6,337 nucleotides of DNA from Ruminococcaceae bacterium UBA5391. Lineage in GTDB: Bacteria; Bacillota; Clostridia; Oscillospirales; Acutalibacteraceae. This document shows, piece after piece, positions 1 to 5,148 of the stretch. The stretch is taken from NCBI GenBank assembly GCA_002410755.1, contig DHOL01000041.1, forward strand, positions 11,126 to 17,462, read 5' to 3'. Each line of letters begins with the position of its first letter. Position 1 is the stretch's first letter. Below the pieces are notes generated by a model, which made no database searches, was not told where the DNA came from, and saw only the letters and a list, made by a program, of their open reading frames with translations. Made by a program: the position numbers and the translations under genes.

Positions 1-100
1 TGCTGACGCCGAATTTTTTAGCCGCAGCCCGCACGGTAGTCCCGCTCTCGGCGATATATTCGCCAAGCTCCACAGCCCGTTCCTCAACAATGCCTTTCAC
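1..100 (-). CDS. spoIIID: SpoIIID sporulation transcriptional regulator, N-terminal part (cut by window edge)
   Basis: Only the first 33 codons are visible; the gene runs off the left edge. The translation, read with GTG as initiator Met, begins MKGIVEERAVELGEYIAES and continues through TTVRAAAKKFGVS. This matches the start of SpoIIID: a short charged helix, then the T-V-R-x-x-A-K-x-F-G-V-S segment that opens its helix-turn-helix. In Bacillus, SpoIIID is a roughly 90-residue DNA-binding protein that activates and represses mother-cell genes during sporulation, and is itself made under sigma-E. The GTG start is chosen because GGAGGG lies 7 bases upstream and the known family start aligns there; no ATG is available nearby. 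It lies downstream of the rRNA methyltransferase on the same strand, 111 bases away, so it may be partly co-transcribed with it. Identification is by recognition of the family; the rest of the HTH is not visible. Confidence 0.85.
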   Translation of the reverse strand, partial: MKGIVEERAVELGEYIAESGTTVRAAAKKFGVS

Positions 101-102
101 TG

Positions 103-113
103 CTCCACCCTCC
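103..113 (-). promoter_or_regulatory. Ribosome binding site of spoIIID
   Basis: On the minus strand GGAGGG (113-108) is followed by a second purine patch GGAG (106-103), then the GTG start at 100-98. The first patch has the ideal 7-base spacing. This decides the GTG start in the absence of an ATG. Confidence 0.75.
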
Positions 114-132
114 AAACGTTTCCGGTTGCTAA

Positions 133-140
133 AGGGTATG
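133..140 (-). promoter_or_regulatory. Possible sigma-E -10 element for spoIIID
   Basis: The minus strand reads CATACCCT here, close to the Bacillus sigma-E -10 consensus CATACAAT, and it would start transcription about 25 bases ahead of the GTG. That spoIIID is a sigma-E gene is established in Bacillus. The -35 region about 14 bases upstream (GTACTAAA) fits the sigma-E consensus poorly, so this is a tentative call. Confidence 0.3.
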
Positions 141-172
141 CGTGAAAGGAAGAATTTAGTACAGGCGCGTGG

Positions 173-213
173 AAATCCATCAAACAGATTCAGCAGGCGG
201 AGGGGATGGATTT
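173..213 (-). repeat. 9-bp inverted repeat across the methyltransferase stop codon, possible weak terminator
   Basis: AAATCCATC (173-181) and GATGGATTT (205-213) are perfect inverted copies separated by 23 bases. One arm overlaps the TAA stop of the methyltransferase gene (214-212). On the minus strand the second arm ends in only TTT followed by CCACG, so it lacks the T-tract of a strong intrinsic terminator. It could be a weak terminator, an mRNA-stabilising 3' hairpin, or chance. If weak, some transcripts would read through into spoIIID. Confidence 0.35.
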
Positions 214-1438
214 AGACAACCTGAAAAATATAGAACTTAAGATAATCTGTTTCGGGTACATTCCAGAGGACAGGATGATCCGGAGCTTGCTGGCGCGCTT
301 CCACCTGGCGCAGGGAGACCTGCGCGTCCGCGGCAGCGGAACGAAGCATTTTCCGGAAAAGCTCATCTGTCATAAAATGCGAGCAGGAACATGTTGCTAA
401 GTATCCTCCGCGCGGAAGAATTTTCATTGCGCGGTAATTGATTTCCTTGTAGCCGCGCTCAGCACCCATGACCGTCTTACGGGACTTTGTGAAGGCAGGC
501 GGGTCCAGAATGATAAGATCATACTGCTTTTTTGCAGTCTCCGCAAGGCGCGGCAACAAATCGAAAACATTGGCGACCTCGAAGTCAATCTTTTCTTCCA
601 GCCCATTCAGCCGGGCATTTTCCTTTGCCACTGAGATTGCCTTCTCAGAAATATCAACAGCATGGACATGTTCTGCCCCTGCGCGGGCCGCATTCAGCGC
701 GAAGGAGCCTGTGTCGGTGAAGCAATCCAGCACATGCCTTCCGGGGCAAAGCTTTGCCACAGCGCGCCGGTTGTACTTTTGGTCAAGGAAAAAGCCCGTT
801 TTCTGGCCATTCTCAAAATCTACGGTATATTGGATGCCGTTTTCCGTGATTTCTGTTTTTGTTGAGTCTGGAACCGGCAAATTTGTCAAGGGGAAGAACC
901 CCTTGTTCTGTTCCATGCCTTCCAGACCGCGGATAGCAGAATCATTGCGCTCATAAATGCCGTCAATTTTCTGCCCGTCTTCCGTCAGCACGCGGTACAG
1001 CAGCGGAAACAGCATCGGCTTCAGCTTTTCAATGCCGAGGGAAAGAGTCTGAGTCACAAGAATATTGCTGAAGCGGTCTACTGTCAGGCCGGGAAAAGAA
1101 TCCGATTCCCCAAAAATGATCCGGCAGCACGAAACGTCTGTTCCCATTACGGCTTTGCGGTATTCCCATGCATAGCGCAGACGGCGCTCAAAGAATGCTT
1201 CATCGAAAGCGTCGTTGGTATTGCGGGAAATCAACCGGACACGGATTTTGGAATGGTCATTGAAAAATCCGGTTCCCAAATAAGAGCCTTTCAGGCTTAC
1301 AACATCAACAAGGCAGCCGTTTTCATAAGGTTCCGCTGAAACGACCTCGGTATTATAGATCCATGGGTGACCTGAAACAATACTTTGTTCTGCTTTGCGC
1401 GTTACAATAACTTTTGGAAAAGTCCGCCCTTGCTTCAT
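212..1438 (-). CDS. RlmI-family class I SAM-dependent rRNA methyltransferase (COG1092)
   Basis: A predicted 408-residue cytosolic enzyme that would methylate a 23S rRNA base using S-adenosylmethionine; E. coli RlmI makes m5C1962. An N-terminal PUA-like RNA-binding domain (about 1-75) contains VIVTRKAEQSIVSGHPWIY. The family signature GQKTGFFLDQKYNRR lies at about 212-225. The Rossmann methyltransferase domain follows: motif I VLDCFTDTGSF (about 236-246), acidic motif II HAVDIS, motif IV LDPPAF (about 311-316) and TCSCS (about 349-353), which holds the cysteines expected for an m5C enzyme. Length fits the family. The frame stays open to an ATG at 1480, but that start is rejected: it has no Shine-Dalgarno, sits about 15 bases from the predicted transcription start, and adds 14 residues absent from relatives. 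A near-perfect sigma-A promoter lies upstream. The modified base is inferred; a B. subtilis YwbD-type enzyme is the likely counterpart. Confidence 0.88.
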   Translation of the reverse strand: MKQGRTFPKVIVTRKAEQSIVSGHPWIYNTEVVSAEPYENGCLVDVVSLKGSYLGTGFFNDHSKIRVRLISRNTNDAFDEAFFERRLRYAWEYRKAVMGTDVSCCRIIFGESDSFPGLTVDRFSNILVTQTLSLGIEKLKPMLFPLLYRVLTEDGQKIDGIYERNDSAIRGLEGMEQNKGFFPLTNLPVPDSTKTEITENGIQYTVDFENGQKTGFFLDQKYNRRAVAKLCPGRHVLDCFTDTGSFALNAARAGAEHVHAVDISEKAISVAKENARLNGLEEKIDFEVANVFDLLPRLAETAKKQYDLIILDPPAFTKSRKTVMGAERGYKEINYRAMKILPRGGYLATCSCSHFMTDELFRKMLRSAAADAQVSLRQVEARQQAPDHPVLWNVPETDYLKFYIFQVV

Positions 1439-1449
1439 TCCTGTATGAT

Positions 1450-1456
1450 CCTCCCT
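1450..1456 (-). promoter_or_regulatory. Ribosome binding site of the methyltransferase (decides the start)
   Basis: The minus strand reads AGGGAGG here, 11 bases before the ATG at 1438-1436. Spacing is slightly long, but no comparable site precedes the alternative ATG at 1480-1478. Its 5' bases overlap the 14-bp palindrome at 1454-1467, so a hairpin there could reduce ribosome access. Confidence 0.6.
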
Positions 1457-1467
1457 GTTGCAACAGG
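1454..1467. repeat. Perfect 14-bp palindrome CCTGTTGCAACAGG in the methyltransferase leader
   Basis: Each half is 7 bases with no spacer. It lies within the predicted 5' untranslated region of the methyltransferase (about 28-41 bases after the predicted start of transcription) and touches the ribosome binding site. Size and symmetry would suit a binding site for a dimeric repressor, or a small mRNA hairpin. No regulator can be named from the sequence. Confidence 0.5.
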
Positions 1468-1492
1468 CGTAGTTCAGCATGCGCCGTTTTTT
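1466..1492 (+). terminator. Terminator-like hairpin with T6 tract, no cognate + strand gene
   Basis: On the + strand GGCGTA (1466-1471) can pair with TGCGCC (1480-1485), giving six pairs with one G-U, around an 8-base loop. This is followed by G and TTTTTT (1487-1492). It resembles a short intrinsic terminator, but the sequence upstream on this strand is only the antisense of the methyltransferase. It may stop antisense transcripts before the lipoprotein promoter, or be fortuitous. Confidence 0.35.
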
Positions 1493-1501
1493 CTATTCTT
1501 T

Positions 1502-1530
1502 ATTATATCTGCTTAACTGTGCATTTTCAA
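1502..1530 (-). promoter_or_regulatory. Sigma-A-type promoter of the methyltransferase gene
   Basis: The minus strand has TTGAAA (1530-1525), a 17-base spacer and a perfect TATAAT (1507-1502). Transcription would begin near 1495, giving a leader of about 57 bases to the ATG at 1438. The location supports the downstream start codon. Confidence 0.75.
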
Positions 1531-1570
1531 TTCCATTTGGCTGTAATTCTGTATAGATTTGCTTTTTTAC

Positions 1571-1599
1571 TTGTCATTTTTGTACTGTTGCGATATAGT
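1571..1599 (+). promoter_or_regulatory. Sigma-A-type promoter of the lipoprotein gene
   Basis: TTGTCA (1571-1576), a 17-base spacer and TATAGT (1594-1599) fit the vegetative consensus with one mismatch in each hexamer. Transcription would start near 1606, about 34 bases before the ATG at 1640. It is divergent from the methyltransferase promoter, and the two -35 boxes are about 40 bases apart, so the two polymerases need not overlap. Confidence 0.65.
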
Positions 1600-1639
1600 G
1601 TAAAAATAAGGAAAGATAAACTGTTAAGGGGGAGCCTAC

Positions 1640-2296
1640 ATGAAAAAGGCATTGATTTTTATAGCCCTTGCCGTCCTTATTGCCTGTATGGGCTGTCAGG
1701 CGGTGCAGAGCAAGAAGTGTACCAATGCATTTCTACAGCGAGCGGTTTCTTCGGAAACGCCGGCTGTTTTTCCCCCTTTGTCTTCCGGCATGGAACTGGA
1801 AGCGGAACCAGCCCTGCTTTCGTCAAGCCAGGCTTCAAAACTGCCAGCTGACCTTGTAAAAACGGCAGTCCCTCTTGACTGGAATAAATACCATCTTAAA
1901 GACTTCAACCTCAAGACAGTCAATGGGAAAAAATATCATGAATTTGAGATCTGGGATGAAGACTATGCTGTTGGGCCGTTTCTCCTTGTTGATCCGGAAG
2001 ACGGTAGAGTTTACTCCTGGGCTTCTTCGGACAGCAAGTTAATCTTGGCTGCGGAAGACAAGGCATTCGATAAAACCCCACATACAATAACCGGCGTGAT
2101 AAAAGATAGTGCCATGATGAGCATCCTCCTCAAAACCGATGACGGAAGTGAGCTTACAGTCCGCAGGCTTGGCGTGAATACAACGGGACTAAAAAGCATG
2201 GTTATCGGGGCGAAGATCAAGGTTACTTACACCGGTATCATCAAGGGAAGCAGTTTGACCCGTGCGTTCGTCACAAAGCTTGAAAACGTGACATAA
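1640..2296 (+). CDS. Putative secreted lipoprotein of unknown function
   Basis: A 218-residue protein I cannot assign to a named family. It begins MKKALIFIALAVLIACMGC: two lysines, a hydrophobic stretch (4-15) and a lipobox L-I-A-C with lipidation expected at Cys16. A second Cys lies at 19. This predicts export by Sec, signal peptidase II cleavage and anchoring on the outer face of the membrane. Residues 20-80 are low in hydrophobic order, rich in Ser, Ala, Pro and Glu, and look like a linker. The rest is mostly predicted strand: HEFEIWDEDYAVGPFLLVDPEDGRVYSW (about 100-127), then TITGVIKD..MMSILLKTDDGSELTV with a later GAKIKVTYTG (about 149-199). That last segment resembles the small OB-like beta-barrels common at the C terminus of Firmicutes lipoproteins. 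AAGGGGGAG sits 5 bases before the ATG, and the gene has its own promoter and faces a terminator, so it is probably monocistronic. Confidence 0.8.
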   Translation: MKKALIFIALAVLIACMGCQAVQSKKCTNAFLQRAVSSETPAVFPPLSSGMELEAEPALLSSSQASKLPADLVKTAVPLDWNKYHLKDFNLKTVNGKKYHEFEIWDEDYAVGPFLLVDPEDGRVYSWASSDSKLILAAEDKAFDKTPHTITGVIKDSAMMSILLKTDDGSELTVRRLGVNTTGLKSMVIGAKIKVTYTGIIKGSSLTRAFVTKLENVT

Positions 2297-2317
2297 TTAG
2301 ATCCCCTGGGAAATGGC

Positions 2318-2379
2318 ATAAAAGAGGCCCGACCGCATGGTACAGTGAGAAAATATCTGCATCTGCGGCCGGGTCCTTT
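2318..2379. terminator. Stem-loop between convergent genes, likely terminator for the purL-alr-GNAT-OYE unit
   Basis: Arms 2321-2337 and 2364-2379 pair over about 15 positions, with a G+C-rich core (CCCG/CGGG and CCGCA/TGCGG), flanking AAA/TTT, one bulge and a wobble or mismatch. The loop is 26 bases. The fit is slightly better on the minus strand, where the core mismatch becomes a G-U pair and the stem is followed by TCTTTTAT. This suits termination downstream of the old yellow enzyme gene, whose stop is at 2400. On the + strand it follows the lipoprotein stop by about 25 bases but has only a TTT tail, so termination there would be weaker. Confidence 0.55.
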
Positions 2380-2399
2380 GCTGCCGGTAAAGCATAGCT

Positions 2400-3431
2400 T
2401 CAGGATAGCGGGAGCGGGACAAAAGCACGCCCGTATCCGTCCGGCACATAGCCGGGAATATTGTGCCGGACAGCGACATCAACCGGCCAGTTTGGATTGT
2501 GGAGCAGTTCACGGCCAATCACAACGAGATCAGCCTTGCCGCTTGCAAGAATATCTTCCGCTGCATTTTCATCGGTAAACATCCCCACGGCAACTGTCGG
2601 GAGTCCGCACTTTTCGCGCAGACGCGCTGAGAGGGAAATCTGAAAAGCGTCATCGTCTTTTTTTTCGGACAGGACCAGACCGCCGGAGCTGACATGGACA
2701 AGGTCAATAAGGGATTTTACCTGGTTTACAATTTCGAGCACTTCGGAAGAAGTGTCCGTGCAACCGTAGCAATCGCGTGCGGAGACACGGAGAAGCACAG
2801 GGCACTCCACAGGCCAGTCCTTCCGGACTGCTTCGAGGACTTCGCGCAGGAAGCGCGTCCGGTTTTCCAGGCTGCCGCCGTAGCGGTCGGAACGGTGGTT
2901 CGTTTTGGGGGAAAGGAATTCATGCAGCAGATATCCGTGCGCAGCGTGAATTTCCAACGCATCGAAACCAGCTTCCGACGCCCTGCGTGCCGCCTCACCG
3001 AAAGCGGAAACCACATGGGAAATGTCCTCCTGCGTCATTTCATACGGAATGCGGTAGTTCTTTCCGTAGCAGATGGCACTTGGCGCATACAGTTTCCCGC
3101 TCAAGAGGCGGCTCTTTCGGCCTGCATGGCTAATTTGCAATGCGGCTTTTGCACCGTATTCATGGCAGGCGTCTGCCAGCCGCTTCAGTTCATGCGCCTG
3201 CGATTCGTTCCAGATGCCGAGGTCGTGGTCTGAGATGCGTCCTTCCGGAAGCACGGCGGTGGACTCCACGATAATCAGCCCTGCGCCCCCCAGCGCGCGT
3301 GTCGCATAGTGGCAGAGATGAAACAGAGTCGGAAAACCATCCTGCGTTGCATGGTACATGCACATCGGCGGCATTACAATGCGATTTTTCAGTTTGAGAC
3401 CTTTCAGGCGGTAAGATTCAAAAAGTTTCAT
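2400..3431 (-). CDS. namA: Old yellow enzyme family FMN oxidoreductase, YqjM/NamA type (NADPH dehydrogenase)
   Basis: A 343-residue cytosolic FMN enzyme of a family that reduces activated C=C bonds of unsaturated aldehydes, ketones and similar electrophiles with NADPH. It is collinear with Bacillus YqjM (338 residues). It starts MKLFESYRLKGLKLKNRIVM, then PPMCMY with Cys24 and Tyr26, the class-specific flavin-tuning cysteine and active-site tyrosine. HAGRK lies at 102-106. HAAHGYLLHEFLSP (162-175) has the substrate-binding pair His162 and His165. NHRSDRYGGSLENR (178-191) and LLRVSARD follow, with AVGMFTD and VIGRELL near the end for FMN phosphate binding. The C terminus has an arginine (Arg335) where YqjM uses Arg336 to reach a partner subunit, though the flanking residues differ. 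It is the last gene of the unit, 19 bases after the GNAT stop, with AAGGAAGGA about 11 bases before the ATG. The physiological substrate is unknown; a detoxification role is inference. Confidence 0.9.
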   Translation of the reverse strand: MKLFESYRLKGLKLKNRIVMPPMCMYHATQDGFPTLFHLCHYATRALGGAGLIIVESTAVLPEGRISDHDLGIWNESQAHELKRLADACHEYGAKAALQISHAGRKSRLLSGKLYAPSAICYGKNYRIPYEMTQEDISHVVSAFGEAARRASEAGFDALEIHAAHGYLLHEFLSPKTNHRSDRYGGSLENRTRFLREVLEAVRKDWPVECPVLLRVSARDCYGCTDTSSEVLEIVNQVKSLIDLVHVSSGGLVLSEKKDDDAFQISLSARLREKCGLPTVAVGMFTDENAAEDILASGKADLVVIGRELLHNPNWPVDVAVRHNIPGYVPDGYGRAFVPLPLS

Positions 3432-3450
3432 GACAATACAGTTCCTTCCT

Positions 3451-3912
3451 TCAGCCCGGGTTTTCGCCGCCCGGCGTAAGAATCATCTGATGGTAGGGAA
3501 AATCCCGGAAACCAAGTTTCCGGTACAGGCGGATTGCGCTTTCATTTGCAGGTTCTGCTTCCAGGCGAAAGCGGCGGGCCTTTCCGGAGTACTCTGTGAG
3601 TGCATGGCGGATTAGTGCAGTGCCAATGCCTTTCCCGCGGCATTCCGGGCGCACATAAAGTTCCTCAAGCCATACCACCATGCCCCCAGCTTCATTGGAC
3701 CATTCGAGGGAGATTAGAAGCGAACCAAGCAGATGCTTTTTGAAGTCAGCTGCAAATCCGTCCACGAAGGGGCTGCCGGCAGTCAGCAGGTCGAAAGTAC
3801 GTGCGAAATTTTCTTCCGGTACAGGGCTCAGCACTCCCGGCCCCTGATAAAAATCCCTGGCCATGGCAATCCATGCTTCCCGGTCCCGTCCGTCCATCCT
3901 TCGGATCATCAT
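3451..3912 (-). CDS. GNAT family N-acetyltransferase
   Basis: A 153-residue cytosolic single-domain acetyltransferase of typical GNAT length. Motif A is clear: VWLEELYVRPECRGKGIGTALI (about 80-101), with the acetyl-CoA pyrophosphate loop R-G-K-G-I-G at 92-97. Motif B is NESAIRLYRKLGF (123-135), the usual helix and strand near the C terminus. The N-terminal half (MMIRRMDGRDREAWIAMARDF) is the variable acceptor side, so the substrate cannot be read from sequence; a small amine, amino acid or protein N terminus are all possible. It lies 38 bases after alr and 19 before the old yellow enzyme gene, all on one strand, which implies co-transcription. AGGAAGGAAG sits about 7 bases before the first of two adjacent ATG codons (3912 and 3909); either could be used. 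Confidence 0.85.
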   Translation of the reverse strand: MMIRRMDGRDREAWIAMARDFYQGPGVLSPVPEENFARTFDLLTAGSPFVDGFAADFKKHLLGSLLISLEWSNEAGGMVVWLEELYVRPECRGKGIGTALIRHALTEYSGKARRFRLEAEPANESAIRLYRKLGFRDFPYHQMILTPGGENPG

Positions 3913-3950
3913 GTCGCTTCTTCCTTCCTCACAAAATACGGAATATCCAT

Positions 3951-5135
3951 TTATTTCTGGAGGTAATCGAGTACGCCGATTTCCTTTCCGCCACGCAGGA
4001 ACACGCGAGGCACGCGCGTTGCAATGCCGCAGATGATTTCATAGCCGATTGTGCCGACGCGCGCGGCAATTTCGTCCGCCGTAGCGGCACCGTCCTCTGC
4101 CCGTCCAAACACAGTCGCTTTATCGCCTGCCTTTACACCGGGGATGTCCGTTACATCAATCATAAGCTGATCCATACAGACGCGCCCGATAACTTTTGCG
4201 CGTCTGCCGTGCACAACAAGGAAGCCGCCATCGCCAAAGCTGCGCAGGTATCCATCCGCGTAGCCGACTGGAACAGTGGCGATTGCTGCCGGCTGAGAAG
4301 CGGTAAAGCGCCTGCCATAGCTCACGCAGGTCCCTGCCGGAATGCCTTTTACGAGCGCAACCATGCTTTGAAGCGTCATGGCAGGCTTTAGCGGGACAGG
4401 ATGCCTGACATCAGGCGACGGCATCAGGCCATAAAGGATGACGCCGGGGCGGACCATATCAAGCTGCATTTCCGGATAGTCGAAAATTGCGGCGGAGTTT
4501 GCGCAGTGGCGGATTTGAAAGGAAATCCCGCGCTGCTCAAGTTCCCGCAGCGCACCAGTGAAACACGCGAACTGCCTCTTTGTATAACTGCATCCGCCGT
4601 TCCCTTCGTCCGCGGAAGCAAAGTGCGTAAACGCGCCTTCCATCTTGAGGCCGGGCAGGCGGCATGCACGTTCCATCGCGTCCAGTGACGCTGTGTCGCG
4701 CTCCGGGCTCTGGTAGAAAAATCCAACCCGGCTCATACCTGTGTCAATTTGAAGATGGGCCCGCACAGTAACTCCGGCGTCTGTAGCTTCGCGGGAAAGC
4801 TCTGCGGCAAATTCCGGGCCGACAACAGCCTGCGCCACGTTATTTTCTGCAAGCAGCCCTGCGCAGCGCGGCGGTGTATAGCCGAGAATCAGGATAGGCT
4901 TTTCCGCACCGGCACGCCGCAGCTGCAGCGCTTCCTCCAGGTTCGAGACAGCAAACCAGTCCGCGCCAAGTGATTCATATACTTTTGCGAGCATCTCGGC
5001 ACCATGACCGTAAGCGTCTGCCTTGACAACACAGCAGACTTTTGTTTTCGGCTTCAGGAGTGCCCTGATTGCCCTGTAATTGCTTTCAATCGCGCCAAGG
5101 TCAATTTCGGCCCAGGTGCGCTTTAAATAATCCAT
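3951..5135 (-). CDS. alr: Alanine racemase (PLP-dependent)
   Basis: A 394-residue cytosolic enzyme that interconverts L- and D-alanine, supplying D-Ala for peptidoglycan. The N-terminal TIM barrel carries the PLP lysine Lys38 in VVKADAYGHG, DTGMSRVGF with Arg136, HFASADE with His171, HCANSAA (210-216) and MVRPGVILYG with Arg229 facing the PLP ring nitrogen. The C-terminal beta domain has the second catalytic base Tyr273 in VSYGRRF, and VGYADGY and GRVCMDQLMIDVTD. Length and start match the family. Residue 129 is Gln where the Geobacillus enzyme has a carbamylated Lys seven residues before Arg136; this may alter how Arg136 is held. It begins 13 bases after the purL stop with only a weak site (GGCGG) ahead of the ATG, so translational coupling to purL is plausible. 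A biosynthetic rather than spore-specific role is inferred from the operon. Confidence 0.95.
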   Translation of the reverse strand: MDYLKRTWAEIDLGAIESNYRAIRALLKPKTKVCCVVKADAYGHGAEMLAKVYESLGADWFAVSNLEEALQLRRAGAEKPILILGYTPPRCAGLLAENNVAQAVVGPEFAAELSREATDAGVTVRAHLQIDTGMSRVGFFYQSPERDTASLDAMERACRLPGLKMEGAFTHFASADEGNGGCSYTKRQFACFTGALRELEQRGISFQIRHCANSAAIFDYPEMQLDMVRPGVILYGLMPSPDVRHPVPLKPAMTLQSMVALVKGIPAGTCVSYGRRFTASQPAAIATVPVGYADGYLRSFGDGGFLVVHGRRAKVIGRVCMDQLMIDVTDIPGVKAGDKATVFGRAEDGAATADEIAARVGTIGYEIICGIATRVPRVFLRGGKEIGVLDYLQK

Positions 5136-5148
5136 TTTTCCGCCAGCC

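Noticed and set aside
182..252. 9-bp inverted repeat AAACAGATT / AATCTGTTT
   Set aside because: Arms are 53 bases apart, one lies inside the methyltransferase coding region, and no function or T-tract is associated; likely chance.
468..956. 162-codon + strand open frame
   Set aside because: Lies wholly antisense to the conserved methyltransferase; its translation shows no family features and no ribosome binding site stands out.
1439..1480. Upstream ATG (1480) extending the methyltransferase by 14 residues
   Set aside because: No Shine-Dalgarno, very close to the predicted transcription start, and the extra residues do not resemble the family N terminus.
1414..1851. 145-codon + strand frame overlapping the lipoprotein start
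   Set aside because: It begins antisense to the methyltransferase start, crosses both promoters and overlaps the lipoprotein gene out of frame; the lipoprotein frame has the Shine-Dalgarno and signal peptide.
2694..3233. 179-codon + strand open frame
   Set aside because: Antisense to the well conserved old yellow enzyme gene; shadow frame caused by codon bias.
3801..4391. 196-codon + strand open frame
   Set aside because: Spans the opposite strand of the GNAT gene, the gap and alr; no recognisable domains.
5136..5148. Possible separate promoter for alr
   Set aside because: Only 13 bases separate it from purL, and no convincing -10/-35 pair was seen at the purL 3' end.
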